The notes: generated by a model not told the origin, from the sequence alone. A stretch of 64,000 nucleotides of DNA from Bergeyella_A cardium (GCF_030012605.2 NZ_CP114055.2), one strand, 5' to 3'. Shown: positions 51,798 through 61,899, numbered from the stretch's first letter. Made by a program: numbers and translations.

Positions 51798-53081
51798 CTA
51801 ATTCTTCATCTCTTCCAGCTCCTCTTGTTTGGTTTCTTCTTGGGCTATCTTTTTTGGATTTGCAATTTTATCAATGGTAAGCCCTTGGAAGATGATGGAG
51901 AAGACCACTACACAGTAAGTGATACTGATGATAATATGATTGTATTCGCTTTTGGGGATGGAGAGTGCAAGGGCAATGGATACTCCGCCACGAAGGCCTC
52001 CCCATACCAGAACTTTTACGGTCTGAGGGGTAAATCTGTGCTTGAAAGACATCAGTTTGGTAGGGAAGAAAATAGAAACCCATCTTGCGAGGAGTACAAC
52101 CAATATGCAGATGCCTCCTGCGAAGAGGTACTCATTGAGGTTCTTGATGAGCAGTAGCTCCAGACCGATGAAGAGGAAGAGCACGGCATTCATTATCTCG
52201 TCTATCAACTCCCAGAATTTTACCAAGTAGTCGCGAACTTCGGATTTCATCTTGAATTTTGGACTGAAGTTCCCCATAAAAAGTCCTGCAGCAACCATTG
52301 TGAGCGGTCCAGAGATGTGCATAGAGTGGGCGATGAGGTAGCCCCCCATTACGATGGATAGGGTGATAAGTACAGAGAGAATATAGTCATTGGTATTCTG
52401 CATCATCTTAGAACCAATGAAGCCGAGGACGGCACCGAGTAGGAGCCCACCCCCAGCTTCCTGTACTACGAGCATCAGTATACTTTCAAGGGTGAGGTCC
52501 ACCTGCTTTCCTACAGCTATTTGAAGCAGTACGGTAAAGACAACGATCGCTACACCATCATTAAATAATGACTCGCCCGCTACTTTTGTCTCTAATGATT
52601 TGGAGACCTTTGCTTTTTTCAGGATGCTGAGCACTGCTACAGGGTCGGTAGGTGAGATAAGCGCTCCGAAAACAAGGCAATAGATGAGTGGAATTTCTAC
52701 CCCCGCGAAGGGTAGTAGATAATAGGCTCCAAAACCTACGGCAAAGGTGGAAATCACCACCCCTATGCTGGCAAACATTACCACAGGGGCAATTTGCTCG
52801 CGCAGGTCTTTTATATTAATATGTATTCCTCCAGCAAAGAGGAGAAAGTTGAGCATTGCTCCCATTAAGACTTCAGTAAAATCTACACTACTTACGATTT
52901 TATGTAGGCTGAGAGTGGTCTTAGGGAGGAGAGACTCTCCAAAGAGAATCAGGATAATGGATACACAAATTGCAATAACCATTACACCGATAGTGCTTGG
53001 GAGGCGGAGGAGTTTATGGTTGATGTACTCAAACATCGTAGCGAGTACGATGAGAATGGAGAATGAATAATATAATTCCAT
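51798..53081 (-). CDS. Na+/H+ antiporter, CPA1 (NhaP-like) family
   Basis: The 427-residue protein has about 12 membrane helices. It includes the core motif VFGALISPTDPVAVLSILKKAKVSKSLETKVAGESLFNDGVAIVVF, in which TDPVAV and ESLFNDG(V) are the ion-binding signatures of CPA1 exchangers. It also has VWGGLRGGVSIALALSIP near the C-terminus. A short acidic tail (QEETKQEELEEMKN) follows. It exchanges Na+ or K+ for protons at the inner membrane. It converges on the CDF gene with a 9-bp gap and no visible terminator between them. Confidence 0.92.
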   Translation of the reverse strand: MELYYSFSILIVLATMFEYINHKLLRLPSTIGVMVIAICVSIILILFGESLLPKTTLSLHKIVSSVDFTEVLMGAMLNFLLFAGGIHINIKDLREQIAPVVMFASIGVVISTFAVGFGAYYLLPFAGVEIPLIYCLVFGALISPTDPVAVLSILKKAKVSKSLETKVAGESLFNDGVAIVVFTVLLQIAVGKQVDLTLESILMLVVQEAGGGLLLGAVLGFIGSKMMQNTNDYILSVLITLSIVMGGYLIAHSMHISGPLTMVAAGLFMGNFSPKFKMKSEVRDYLVKFWELIDEIMNAVLFLFIGLELLLIKNLNEYLFAGGICILVVLLARWVSIFFPTKLMSFKHRFTPQTVKVLVWGGLRGGVSIALALSIPKSEYNHIIISITYCVVVFSIIFQGLTIDKIANPKKIAQEETKQEELEEMKN

Positions 53082-53141
53082 TAAAGTTTTTTTATGGGTT
53101 AGATTATTAAACGAAAGAAAGAAAAATACATTTTCCTTTCT

Positions 53142-53576
53142 TTAGCAACCAGCCGATATTTTATCTACTCGTGATTGGTGCCTTCCACCTTCAAATGGAG
53201 TAGAGAGGAATGTTTTTGCAATTTCTAAAGAGAGTTCCTTTGCAATAAATCGTGCAGGTAGTGCGAGCATATTGCAGTTGTTGTGCTGCCGAGCGAGGGC
53301 ACCCAATTCGGGCATCCAGCAGAGGGCACAGCGGATGCCTGCGTGTTTATTAGCAGTGAGCTGCACGCCCTGCCCACTTCCGCATACGAGGATTCCAAAT
53401 TGGTTTTCGCCTTTCTCTACCGATATTGCTGCAGGATGCACAAAATCGGGGTAATCCACAGAAGCTGCTGAGTGGGTACCATAGTCGGTAATTTCAAACT
53501 GAGCAGAAAGCTCTTTTTTTAAGTATTCTTTGTATTCAAAACCTGCGTGGTCGCAGGCAATAGCGAGTTTTATCAT
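53142..53576 (-). CDS. rpiB: Ribose-5-phosphate isomerase B
   Basis: RpiB interconverts ribose 5-phosphate and ribulose 5-phosphate. The 144 residues match the family: ACDHAGFEYKEYLK at the N-terminus, VDYPDFVHPAA, and GILVCGSGQGVQLTANKHAGIRCALC. The catalytic Cys (about 67) sits in the first part of that last block, and HNNCNMLALPARF follows. All active-site residues are present. It has its own -7 box. Confidence 0.95.
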   Translation of the reverse strand: MIKLAIACDHAGFEYKEYLKKELSAQFEITDYGTHSAASVDYPDFVHPAAISVEKGENQFGILVCGSGQGVQLTANKHAGIRCALCWMPELGALARQHNNCNMLALPARFIAKELSLEIAKTFLSTPFEGGRHQSRVDKISAGC

Positions 53577-53598
53577 TGTAAAAAATTATGAATGCGCA

Positions 53599-53606
53599 CA
53601 AAAATA
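53599..53606 (-). promoter_or_regulatory. -7 promoter element of rpiB
   Basis: The minus strand reads TATTTTTG (TAnnTTTG), 23 nt before the rpiB ATG. Confidence 0.55.
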
Positions 53607-53704
53607 AGGTTATTTTATCTTGAATGCAACTTACCCCTTAGCAGGAGAGATACTTATCTGCCCACAGTATAGCAGGCTAATAGCCAGAAGCCAGTAGCTT
53701 TTCT

Positions 53705-53712
53705 TATTTTTG
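53705..53712 (+). promoter_or_regulatory. -7 promoter element of the ABC exporter gene
   Basis: TATTTTTG (TAnnTTTG), 17 nt before the ATG at 53730. Confidence 0.55.
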
Positions 53713-53729
53713 CACGATATTTTTAGTTT

Positions 53730-55400
53730 ATGAAGGCATTAAACACGCTTAATCCCTACTTCTGGAAGCACAGAACATTGCTTTTCTTTGGGCTTTTGTT
53801 CATCCTTGCGAGCAATTTTTTTATGATTTATAAGGTTCAGTTTGTGGGGAGAGCGGTAGATGAGCTGGCGGAATCGGGCAAGTTGGGCTTTAATGCCGAA
53901 ATCCTGAAATATGTAGCGATTTATGTGGTAGCATCATTGCTCACGGGCTTTTTTACTTTTATGATGAGGCAGACCATCATCGTAGCCTCTCGGAAGATAG
54001 AGTATGAGCTCAAAAATAAAATCTATCAACACTATCAGCAGATTTCGGTTACAGATTTTAAACGAACGACTATTGGTGACTTGATGAACAGGCTGAGCGA
54101 GGATGTAGTCGCCATCCGAATGTATTTAGGTCCAGGGGTGATGTATGTGGTAAATCTTGCTGTGCTGGTTATCATCACCAGTATTTATATGCTGAAAACA
54201 GACCTTACTCTTACCCTCTGGGCGCTATTGCCTTTCCCCTTCCTTTCCTATACTATATATAAGGTGAGCTCTATCATCAATGCAAAATCCAAGAGAATGC
54301 AGAAAAGCCAGTCGGAAATCTCTACTTTCGTAACCGATAGCTTCTCTGGAATACGGGTGATAAAGTTTTTTGCTAAAGAGATTTATATCAATTCAGGCTA
54401 TGTATCTCGAGTGAAGGAGTATCAAGATAAGGCTCTGAACCTTGCAAAGACGGAAGCTGTATTCTATACCGTAATACTCTTCGTTATTGGGCTGATTAAT
54501 GTAATGGTGCTCTATGTAGGGGGTATCAAATATATGGCGGGAGAGATTAGTGTGGGGAAAATTGCAGATTTCTTCCTCTATGTAAATACGCTTATCTGGC
54601 CATTTTCCCTTGTGGGATGGATTACTTCGGTGAATCAACGAGCAGAAGCCTCTATGCAAAGAGTGAATGAATTTCTCAATATGAAATCCGAAATCATCAA
54701 TACCAACTTTAATGAATATCCTATAAAAGGCGATATAGAATTCCAAAATGTATCTTATGTCTATCCCAATACGGGAATAAAAGCCTTAGACAACCTCAGT
54801 TTTAAACTCAGTGCAGGTGATAGTTTAGCCATTATGGGGAAAACAGGCTGTGGGAAAACTACCCTTGCCCTTCTCCTCTGTCGCCTGATAGACCCCACCG
54901 AAGGAGAAATCCTCATTGATGGTAAAAACCTCAAAGAGCATAACCTTGACCTCTACCGAAAGCATATCGGATATGTGCCCCAAGAGAATTACCTTTTCTC
55001 AGATACCATAGAGAGCAATATAGGCTTTGCCCTTGATGAACCTAACCACCAAAAAGTGGTGCATTATGCCAAAGTAGCCGATATACATAAGAATATAGAA
55101 ACCTTTAAGGAGGGCTATCAAACAATGGTGGGCGAGCGTGGAGTAATGCTCTCAGGAGGACAGAAGCAAAGAGTTTGCATTGCCAGAGCACTAATAAAGG
55201 AACCAGATATTCTTATTTTTGATGACTCTCTCTCGGCATTAGACAATGAAACGGAGAAAAATATCCTCCAAAATATAGAGCAGGAGGCAAAAAACCGTAC
55301 GCTTATCATCATTACCCACAGGATGTCCAGTGCGGAAAAAGCAAATAAAATACTGAATCTTAGTGCAGAGACTAATGAATACTCGGCTGAAATAAATTAA
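53730..55400 (+). CDS. ABC exporter (fused permease/ATPase), MsbA/MdlB-like
   Basis: The 556-residue half-transporter has six membrane helices (about 15-310) and an ATPase domain. The domain has Walker A IMGKTGCGKTTL (about 369-380), the Q-loop VPQENYLFS, the signature LSGGQKQRVCIARAL, Walker B ILIFDDSLSALD and the H-loop ITHRMSSAEK. The catalytic residue after Walker B is Asp-Ser (DDS) where most exporters have DE, which may make the ATPase slow or regulatory. The protein stops about 20 residues after the H-loop, shorter than usual. Substrate unknown (lipid, peptide or drug). Confidence 0.9.
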   Translation: MKALNTLNPYFWKHRTLLFFGLLFILASNFFMIYKVQFVGRAVDELAESGKLGFNAEILKYVAIYVVASLLTGFFTFMMRQTIIVASRKIEYELKNKIYQHYQQISVTDFKRTTIGDLMNRLSEDVVAIRMYLGPGVMYVVNLAVLVIITSIYMLKTDLTLTLWALLPFPFLSYTIYKVSSIINAKSKRMQKSQSEISTFVTDSFSGIRVIKFFAKEIYINSGYVSRVKEYQDKALNLAKTEAVFYTVILFVIGLINVMVLYVGGIKYMAGEISVGKIADFFLYVNTLIWPFSLVGWITSVNQRAEASMQRVNEFLNMKSEIINTNFNEYPIKGDIEFQNVSYVYPNTGIKALDNLSFKLSAGDSLAIMGKTGCGKTTLALLLCRLIDPTEGEILIDGKNLKEHNLDLYRKHIGYVPQENYLFSDTIESNIGFALDEPNHQKVVHYAKVADIHKNIETFKEGYQTMVGERGVMLSGGQKQRVCIARALIKEPDILIFDDSLSALDNETEKNILQNIEQEAKNRTLIIITHRMSSAEKANKILNLSAETNEYSAEIN

Positions 55401-55435
55401 ATCTATAAAAACTTTTATAGTTTATGGAAATCTTT

Positions 55436-55443
55436 TATATTTG
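55436..55443 (+). promoter_or_regulatory. -7 promoter element of the DUF3276 gene
   Basis: TATATTTG (TAnnTTTG), 29 nt before the ATG. Confidence 0.6.
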
Positions 55444-55472
55444 TTTCGTCAGATTTCTAAAATTATCGTACA

Positions 55473-55805
55473 ATGAGTGAATATAAGGAACGCCACGAAA
55501 ATGAAATTTTTACCAAAGTATTAAAAGCAGGGAGAAGAACCTACTTCTTTGATGTACGCGAAACAAAAGCAGGAGACTATTACCTGACGATTACAGAAAG
55601 TAAAAAGAGTTTTTCGGATAGTGGGGAAGCGAGTTTTGAAAAACATAAAATCTACCTCTATAAAGAGGATTTCAAAGGATTTTTAGAATTGTTTAAGGAA
55701 TCTACAGAGTTTATTGTAAGCGAAAAAGGAGAAGATGTAATCTCTGAAAAGCACGACAAAGATTTCAAATCCCGCTATACGATAAACAATGAAGAAGAAA
55801 TTTAA
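55473..55805 (+). CDS. DUF3276 (PUR-alpha-like) nucleic-acid-binding protein
   Basis: The 110-residue protein matches the Bacteroidetes DUF3276 family: IFTKVLKAGRRTYFFDVRETKAGDYYLTITESKK, then FEKHKIYLYKEDFKGFLELF. This is a single PUR domain (four strands and a helix). PUR-domain proteins bind single-stranded RNA or DNA; a role in RNA binding is likely but unproven here. It is followed by a charged disordered tail. The gene is monocistronic with its own promoter and terminator. Confidence 0.9.
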   Translation: MSEYKERHENEIFTKVLKAGRRTYFFDVRETKAGDYYLTITESKKSFSDSGEASFEKHKIYLYKEDFKGFLELFKESTEFIVSEKGEDVISEKHDKDFKSRYTINNEEEI

Positions 55806-55812
55806 TATATAG

Positions 55813-55840
55813 GCACCTCTTGTATCGAGGTGCTTTTTTA
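55813..55840 (+). terminator. Rho-independent terminator of the DUF3276 gene
   Basis: A 7-bp stem (55813-55819 with 55827-55833), 7-nt loop, then six T. Confidence 0.85.
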
Positions 55841-55863
55841 TTGAGTATAGCGGTATATTTTTA

Positions 55864-55871
55864 TAAGTTTG
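55864..55871 (+). promoter_or_regulatory. -7 promoter element of the SpoU methyltransferase gene
   Basis: TAAGTTTG (TAnnTTTG), 28 nt before the TTG start at 55900. Confidence 0.5.
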
Positions 55872-55899
55872 CAGTGGTTTATTCATCAAAACAAATATT

Positions 55900-56436
55900 T
55901 TGACACAGAAATTAAAATTGGAAGAGCTCGGCAGGGTAGATGTGCAGACCTTTAAAGGATTAGCTAAAATTCCTTTGGTTATTGTACTCGATAATATCCG
56001 AAGTATGCACAATGTAGGAGCAGTATTCCGCACAGCAGACGCCTTTCTTATAGAAAAAGTCATCCTTTGTGGTATTACCCCGAGACCCCCGCATAGGGAA
56101 ATTCATAAAGCAGCACTCGGAGCAACTGAAAGCGTAGATTGGCTCTATTATGAATCTGTAAAAGAAGCGGCCTTAGACCTCAAAATCCAGAAATATGATG
56201 TGTTAGGTATAGAACAGACCACGGATTCTATTATGATTTCAGATTATGAAATCAATCCACAAAGGAAGTATGCTTTAGTGTTGGGAAATGAGGTAGAGGG
56301 TATTTCTGACGAAATCCTCAATCATTGCAATGCTTTTATAGAGCTTCCTCAGCACGGAACCAAGCATTCACTGAATGTATCGGTATGTGGAGGGATTGTA
56401 ATGTGGGACTTCTACAAGGCACTCTATAAAAAATAA
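55900..56436 (+). CDS. SpoU/TrmH family RNA 2'-O-methyltransferase, TTG start
   Basis: The 178-residue protein has a SPOUT knot domain with the three SpoU motifs: LDNIRSMHNVGAVFRTADAF (motif 1), YALVLGNEVEGISDEILNHC (motif 2) and IELPQHGTKHSLNVSVCGGIVMW (motif 3). It 2'-O-methylates a tRNA or rRNA ribose; the target is not predictable. No ATG lies between the promoter and motif 1 in the right frame, so translation must start at TTG 55900 or the ATT just before it. Confidence 0.9.
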   Translation: MTQKLKLEELGRVDVQTFKGLAKIPLVIVLDNIRSMHNVGAVFRTADAFLIEKVILCGITPRPPHREIHKAALGATESVDWLYYESVKEAALDLKIQKYDVLGIEQTTDSIMISDYEINPQRKYALVLGNEVEGISDEILNHCNAFIELPQHGTKHSLNVSVCGGIVMWDFYKALYKK

Positions 56437-56468
56437 ACTGCAAAAGCCAATATTGGTCTTGCAGTTTG
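56434..56468. terminator. Hairpin after the SpoU methyltransferase gene
   Basis: Arms of 9 bp (56434-56442 and 56460-56468) with a further internal palindrome form a stem-loop overlapping the stop codon. The plus strand lacks a T-run, so termination is uncertain. Confidence 0.45.
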
Positions 56469-56583
56469 AAATAAATCTAATAAAAAGTAAAAATGAAAGG
56501 GTGCAAATATAGAGTCCATAATCTATATAATGCAAGAAAAATTGAAAAAAGAATAAAAATATTTTTCCTCCAAACTTTGTAGA

Positions 56584-57237
56584 ATGTTTGTAAAAGATTA
56601 TATTTCTAAGGATTATCCTGCATTTGATGAGAAAACACAGGTACGGGAAATTTTACCACTTGCTGATGATTTTGGCTATTCTCATCTCTTTGTAGAGAGG
56701 GCTGGAGTATTTGTTGGGGCACTGTCCAGAAGTTTCCTCAATGATGCTCCTGAGGGAAGATTGAAGGATTTGGAGATTCATTTTGAGAAATTTGCTATTC
56801 GTGAAGATGCTTTCTTGATAGATATAGTGAAACTCTTCTATACTTTCAATGCTAATGTGGTTCCTATTTTGGCAGAAAGTGAAAATTATCTCGGCTATAT
56901 CTCCTGCGATGATGTTTTTGATGAGTTCTCCAAGTATCCGCTGTTTTCTGAGAATGGAGCCGTTATTTTACTTCAAACCTATAATAAACATTACTCATTC
57001 GCAGAGATTACGAGGATTGTAGAAGAGAATAATGCTAAGATTTACGGCATTTATGTAAGTGATATTAATGAAGATGAAGTGAAAATAACCTTAAAAATCA
57101 GCAATCATCATCTGAGCAATATAGAGGAAGATTTGGAACGATTCGGTTATTCCATCATCAATAAAGATTATAATGACAGGAAAGAATCATTAGTGAAAAA
57201 CCGATTTGATTTCTTCCAGAAATACATTGAAATTTAG
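56584..57237 (+). CDS. CBS-domain protein
   Basis: The 217-residue protein has two CBS motifs in the first 125 residues (DYISKDYPAFDEKTQVREIL; FAIREDAFLIDIVKLF, then NANVVPIL and YLGYISCDDVFDEFSKYPLF), which normally form an adenosyl-nucleotide-sensing pair. The C-terminal 80 residues resemble an ACT-like fold (AEITRIVEENNAKIYGIYVSDI, VKITLKISNHHLSNIEEDLE). A regulatory ligand-binding role is likely. nadK starts 7 nt downstream, so the two are probably one transcript; a role in NAD(P) control is inference. Confidence 0.85.
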   Translation: MFVKDYISKDYPAFDEKTQVREILPLADDFGYSHLFVERAGVFVGALSRSFLNDAPEGRLKDLEIHFEKFAIREDAFLIDIVKLFYTFNANVVPILAESENYLGYISCDDVFDEFSKYPLFSENGAVILLQTYNKHYSFAEITRIVEENNAKIYGIYVSDINEDEVKITLKISNHHLSNIEEDLERFGYSIINKDYNDRKESLVKNRFDFFQKYIEI

Positions 57238-57244
57238 ATTTATA

Positions 57245-58114
57245 ATGAAGAAAGTAGCAGCGATTTACACACAGAAGAAGGATTTAAACACATTTTTGTA
57301 CCTGAGTAAGTTTATTTCAGAGCTTGATAAGCGAAAGGTACGCGCCGTTATCTATTCTGCAGCGGCGGAGGCTATGGAGTTTTCCCATCAGTTTGAAACT
57401 TTTGAAACGAAAACAGACCTCTTAGATAAGGGCGTTGATATATTCTTTACTTTTGGTGGAGATGGCACGATCGTAAATTCATTGCTCTTTATAGAAGATA
57501 CCGAAATCCCCGTAGTGGGTGTAAATACAGGCAGGCTGGGCTTCCTCGCGAGTTTTACGAAGGAGGAAATCTTCAAACAGCTCGATGAGGTTCTCAGAGG
57601 AGATATCAACATCAGCAAGCGCTCCGTAATAGAAGTTGTACAGCCCAAAGGCGATTTCTTCCCTTATGCGCTCAATGATATCACCATCTCCCGACGCGAA
57701 ACCACCTCTATGATTACTGTAGATTCTCAGCTTGATGATGAGTTTCTCAATATTTTTTGGGGCGATGGGCTCATCGTCTCCACCCCTACGGGCTCTACGG
57801 CGTATTCGCTGAGCTGTGGAGGACCGATACTCTCACCAGATAATAAAAACTTCGTCGTTACTCCCATTGCACCACATAACCTGAATGTGCGCCCACTGGT
57901 GGTGAGCGACAGTGTAGAGCTGAAATTCAAAGTGAGCAGCCGAGTACCCCAATACTCTATTTCCTTAGATTCAAGGCTTATCCACTTGGATACCGATACT
58001 GAAATCGTCATCCGAAAAGCATCATTTAAAATGAAACTCATCCAGCCGAAGCATCTGAATTTCTATGATACCATCCGCCAGAAACTCCTCTGGGGGAAAG
58101 ACAAGAGGAATTAA
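57245..58114 (+). CDS. nadK: NAD kinase
   Basis: NadK phosphorylates NAD to NADP. The ATG at 57245 (MKKVAAIYTQKKDLNTFLYL) gives 289 residues and lies 7 nt after the CBS gene; the frame is open upstream but only within that gene. Diagnostic motifs are TFGGDGTIVNSLLF (GGDG, catalytic Asp), VVGVNTGRLGFLASF, ALNDITISR and the second nucleotide loop GDGLIVSTPTGSTAYSLSCGGPI. All key residues are present. Confidence 0.96.
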   Translation: MKKVAAIYTQKKDLNTFLYLSKFISELDKRKVRAVIYSAAAEAMEFSHQFETFETKTDLLDKGVDIFFTFGGDGTIVNSLLFIEDTEIPVVGVNTGRLGFLASFTKEEIFKQLDEVLRGDINISKRSVIEVVQPKGDFFPYALNDITISRRETTSMITVDSQLDDEFLNIFWGDGLIVSTPTGSTAYSLSCGGPILSPDNKNFVVTPIAPHNLNVRPLVVSDSVELKFKVSSRVPQYSISLDSRLIHLDTDTEIVIRKASFKMKLIQPKHLNFYDTIRQKLLWGKDKRN

Positions 58115-58127
58115 TCAAAAGAAAACT

Positions 58128-58155
58128 AAGGGAGCATTGCTCCCTTTAATTTTTA
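58128..58155 (+). terminator. Rho-independent terminator of nadK
   Basis: An 8-bp stem (58128-58135 with 58139-58146), 3-nt loop, and a T-rich tail. Confidence 0.75.
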
Positions 58156-58160
58156 TCTCG

Positions 58161-58310
58161 CTTAATAGATAAGCTAGATTGCGGATGCCGTAGTCGGCAC
58201 TACACATATTTACATTCATCTTACTTAATAGATAAGATAGATTGCGGGAGAGTTCCGCAACATTGCTGGGAGGTTCCGCGACATTGCAGAAGGCTTCTGA
58301 GACATCAGAA
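58161..58310. repeat. Intergenic repeat block (24-bp direct repeats and 21-bp tandem units)
   Basis: A 24-bp sequence occurs at 58161-58184 and 58224-58247 with one mismatch, 63 bp apart (three times 21). It runs into three degenerate 21-bp tandem units (58248-58268, 58269-58289, 58290-58310) sharing GTTCCGC-ACATTGC in the first two. G+C is higher than in the flanks. It lies in the 378-bp gap between nadK and fbaA, which has no gene. The unit length fits a coding remnant (seven-residue repeat, frame readable as SATL repeats) or a dispersed intergenic repeat family. Confidence 0.65.
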
Positions 58311-58492
58311 TAAATAATCGCCTCACCGGCTACGGTGTCTAAGTATGCCGCCTACTATAGCGCTTCACTGCTATAATGTTAAAATAATCATTAATCTGAA
58401 ACTTTTTAAATATCATTTTTCAGATATAGGGAAAAAGTATATCTTTACGAGCATAAATTTTCAAATTATTTAATGACATAAAACAAAAGATT

Positions 58493-59563
58493 ATGAGTAG
58501 AATTTTTCCGGCAGGTGTTGCCACAGGTAACTTGGTTACAGAGATTTTCCAGCACGCAAAAGAGAACAATTATGCACTTCCCGCAGTAAATGTTATCGGT
58601 TCCAGCAATGTAAATGCAACGATGGAAACCGCAGCGAAACTCAATTCGCCAGTGATTATTCAGTTTTCTAACGGTGGGGCGGCTTTCAATGCGGGTAAGG
58701 GGCTTAGCAATGATGCCCAAAAAGCTGCGATACTCGGTGCAGTAGCTGGGGCTAAGCATATTCATACCCTTGCAGAGGCGTATGGAGCTACCGTAATCCT
58801 CCATACAGACCACTGTGCGAAGAAACTTCTCCCTTGGGTTGATGGTCTCCTTGATGCAAATGAAGAGTATTATAAGAAGTTTGGTAAGACACTTTACTCC
58901 TCTCATATGCTCGACCTCTCCGAAGAATCCCTACAAGAAAACCTTGATATTTCTTGTGAATACTTTAAGAGAATGGCTAAGCTGAATATGACTTTGGAGG
59001 TAGAAATCGGTGTTACTGGTGGCGAAGAAGATGGAGTGGATAATTCCGATGTGGATAATTCTAAGCTCTATACTCAGCCAGAAGATGTAGCCTATACTTA
59101 TGAAAGACTTAAAGCGATTTCTCCTAACTTTACCATTGCGGCAGCTTTCGGTAATGTACACGGGGTTTATAAGCCGGGAAATGTAGTACTCACCCCTAAA
59201 ATATTAGATAACTCTCAGAAGTTTGTAAAAGAAAAACTCCATACCGAAGATAAGCCAGTGAACTTCGTATTCCACGGAGGTTCTGGTTCTACTTTGGAGG
59301 AGATTAGAGAAGCTATCAGCTATGGTGTGGTTAAAATGAATATTGATACGGATCTTCAATTTGCTTATACAGAAGGTGTCAGAGATTATATGCTTGATAA
59401 AATAGAATATCTTAGATCTCAAATCGGAAACCCAGAAGGAGATGATAAGCCAAATAAAAAATTCTACGATCCAAGAGTGTGGCTCAGAAAAGGTGAAGAA
59501 ACTTTCGTGAAAAGATTAGTTCGCTCTTTTGAAGATCTAAATAATGTAGGGACTTTGGGATAG
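58493..59563 (+). CDS. fbaA: Fructose-bisphosphate aldolase, class II
   Basis: The zinc-dependent aldolase of glycolysis and gluconeogenesis, 356 residues. It has LPAVNVIGSSNVNATMETA, QFSNGGAAFNAGKG, the zinc ligand region VILHTDHCAKKLLPW (His about 109), LEVEIGVTGGEEDGVDN with the catalytic-loop Glu, FGNVHGVYKPGNV (zinc His) and VFHGGSGSTLEEIREAISYGVVKMNIDTD (third His and phosphate loop). This is the long FbaA subtype. A weak -7 match (TATCTTTA) lies about 50 nt upstream and a terminator follows. Confidence 0.96.
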   Translation: MSRIFPAGVATGNLVTEIFQHAKENNYALPAVNVIGSSNVNATMETAAKLNSPVIIQFSNGGAAFNAGKGLSNDAQKAAILGAVAGAKHIHTLAEAYGATVILHTDHCAKKLLPWVDGLLDANEEYYKKFGKTLYSSHMLDLSEESLQENLDISCEYFKRMAKLNMTLEVEIGVTGGEEDGVDNSDVDNSKLYTQPEDVAYTYERLKAISPNFTIAAAFGNVHGVYKPGNVVLTPKILDNSQKFVKEKLHTEDKPVNFVFHGGSGSTLEEIREAISYGVVKMNIDTDLQFAYTEGVRDYMLDKIEYLRSQIGNPEGDDKPNKKFYDPRVWLRKGEETFVKRLVRSFEDLNNVGTLG

Positions 59564-59586
59564 TAAACAGAAATTATCCAATATAT

Positions 59587-59618
59587 AAGAGTATAACTGA
59601 TGAGTTGTACTCTTTTTT
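59587..59618 (+). terminator. Rho-independent terminator of fbaA
   Basis: A 12-bp stem (59587-59598 with 59603-59614, one G.T), 4-nt loop, T-rich tail; it separates fbaA from the rRNA promoters. Confidence 0.8.
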
Positions 59619-59690
59619 CATATTTTTTCTTTTTCTTTTAAAAATTTTCATAGTTATAATCAGTTGTTTATATGGGGATGTGGGAAAATA

Positions 59691-59723
59691 TTTGTTGTGT
59701 ATGTGTAAATATGTTTATTTTTG
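59691..59723 (+). promoter_or_regulatory. rRNA operon promoter P1
   Basis: TTTG (59691-59694) and TATTTTTG (59716-59723) form a Bacteroidetes -33/-7 pair with 21-bp spacing, about 300 bp upstream of the 16S gene. Confidence 0.6.
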
Positions 59724-59848
59724 CGGTCCCTTTATGGGGGAGCAGGAGTGATATTTGATATAAGGCAGGTTTTATATACTACATAGGTGGTATTTGGAGG
59801 GCGATTTTTAGGGCTTTGGAAAAAAGTTTTAAAAAAGTTTTGAAAAAA

Positions 59849-59879
59849 TTTGCTAGTAAATAAAAAAGTATTATTTTTG
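59849..59879 (+). promoter_or_regulatory. rRNA operon promoter P2
   Basis: TTTG (59849-59852), 19 bp, TATTTTTG (59872-59879): a near-ideal Bacteroidetes promoter. It is followed by a leader (to 60027) with a GNRA-loop hairpin at 59981-59994. Confidence 0.7.
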
Positions 59880-60027
59880 CACTCGCAAATCTGGAACGGG
59901 ATATAGTTTTTGGGATTTGTAAGGAATAGAGATCATTGATAGAAAACAGATACAACCAAGTAAGGAAAAACTAGAGCGTACATACGAAAGTATGAGAACT
60001 TTGAGTGAGTCCAGGTTAAAAAACTTT

Positions 60028-61556
<1,529 letters not shown>

Positions 61557-61738
61557 GAGACTTAAACGTCAAAAAGAAACAAGAAAGAGACTTGCTTAAA
61601 AGTTGAGCGCTTTAGTTTTTACTTTGGTTGATATTGAAAAATAGAATAAAAAACCCCTAAGGATTAGTATGAGGGATTTGAGATTTTAGATTAGGAATTT
61701 TAGCTTAGTTTAAAGTTTAAGATTTAAAATTAGGATGA
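61557..61738 (+). other. 16S-tRNA spacer
   Basis: A+T-rich internal spacer without a gene; it contains the rRNA processing stems expected around a 16S 3' end, which I did not map. Confidence 0.5.
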
Positions 61739-61812
61739 AGTCTCGTAGCTCAGCTGGTTAGAGCGCTACACTGATAATGTAGAGGTCGGCAGTTCGAGCC
61801 TGCCCGAGACTA
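61739..61812 (+). tRNA. tRNA-Ile (GAT anticodon)
   Basis: A full cloverleaf: acceptor AGTCTCG paired with CGAGACT, D-arm GCTC-GAGC, anticodon stem CTACA-TGTAG with loop CTGATAA (anticodon GAT), T-arm GGCAG-CTGCC with TTCGAGC loop, discriminator A. The 3' CCA is not encoded (CTA follows). Confidence 0.97.
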
Positions 61813-61825
61813 CTAAGGATTTAGC

Positions 61826-61899
61826 GGGGAATTAGCTCAGCTGGCTAGAGCGCCTGCCTTGCACGCAGGAGGTCAAGGGTTCGACTCCCTTATTCTCCA
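61826..61899 (+). tRNA. tRNA-Ala (TGC anticodon)
   Basis: A full cloverleaf: acceptor GGGGAAT with ATTCTCC (one G.T), D-arm GCTC-GAGC, anticodon stem CCTGC-GCAGG with loop CTTGCAC (anticodon TGC), T-arm AAGGG-CCCTT with TTCGACT loop, discriminator A. CCA is not encoded. The 16S-Ile-Ala-23S order is standard. Confidence 0.97.

Noticed and set aside
58161..58310. CRISPR-like reading of the repeats near fbaA
   Set aside because: Units are adjacent and degenerate, without unique spacers of constant length, and no cas genes are present.
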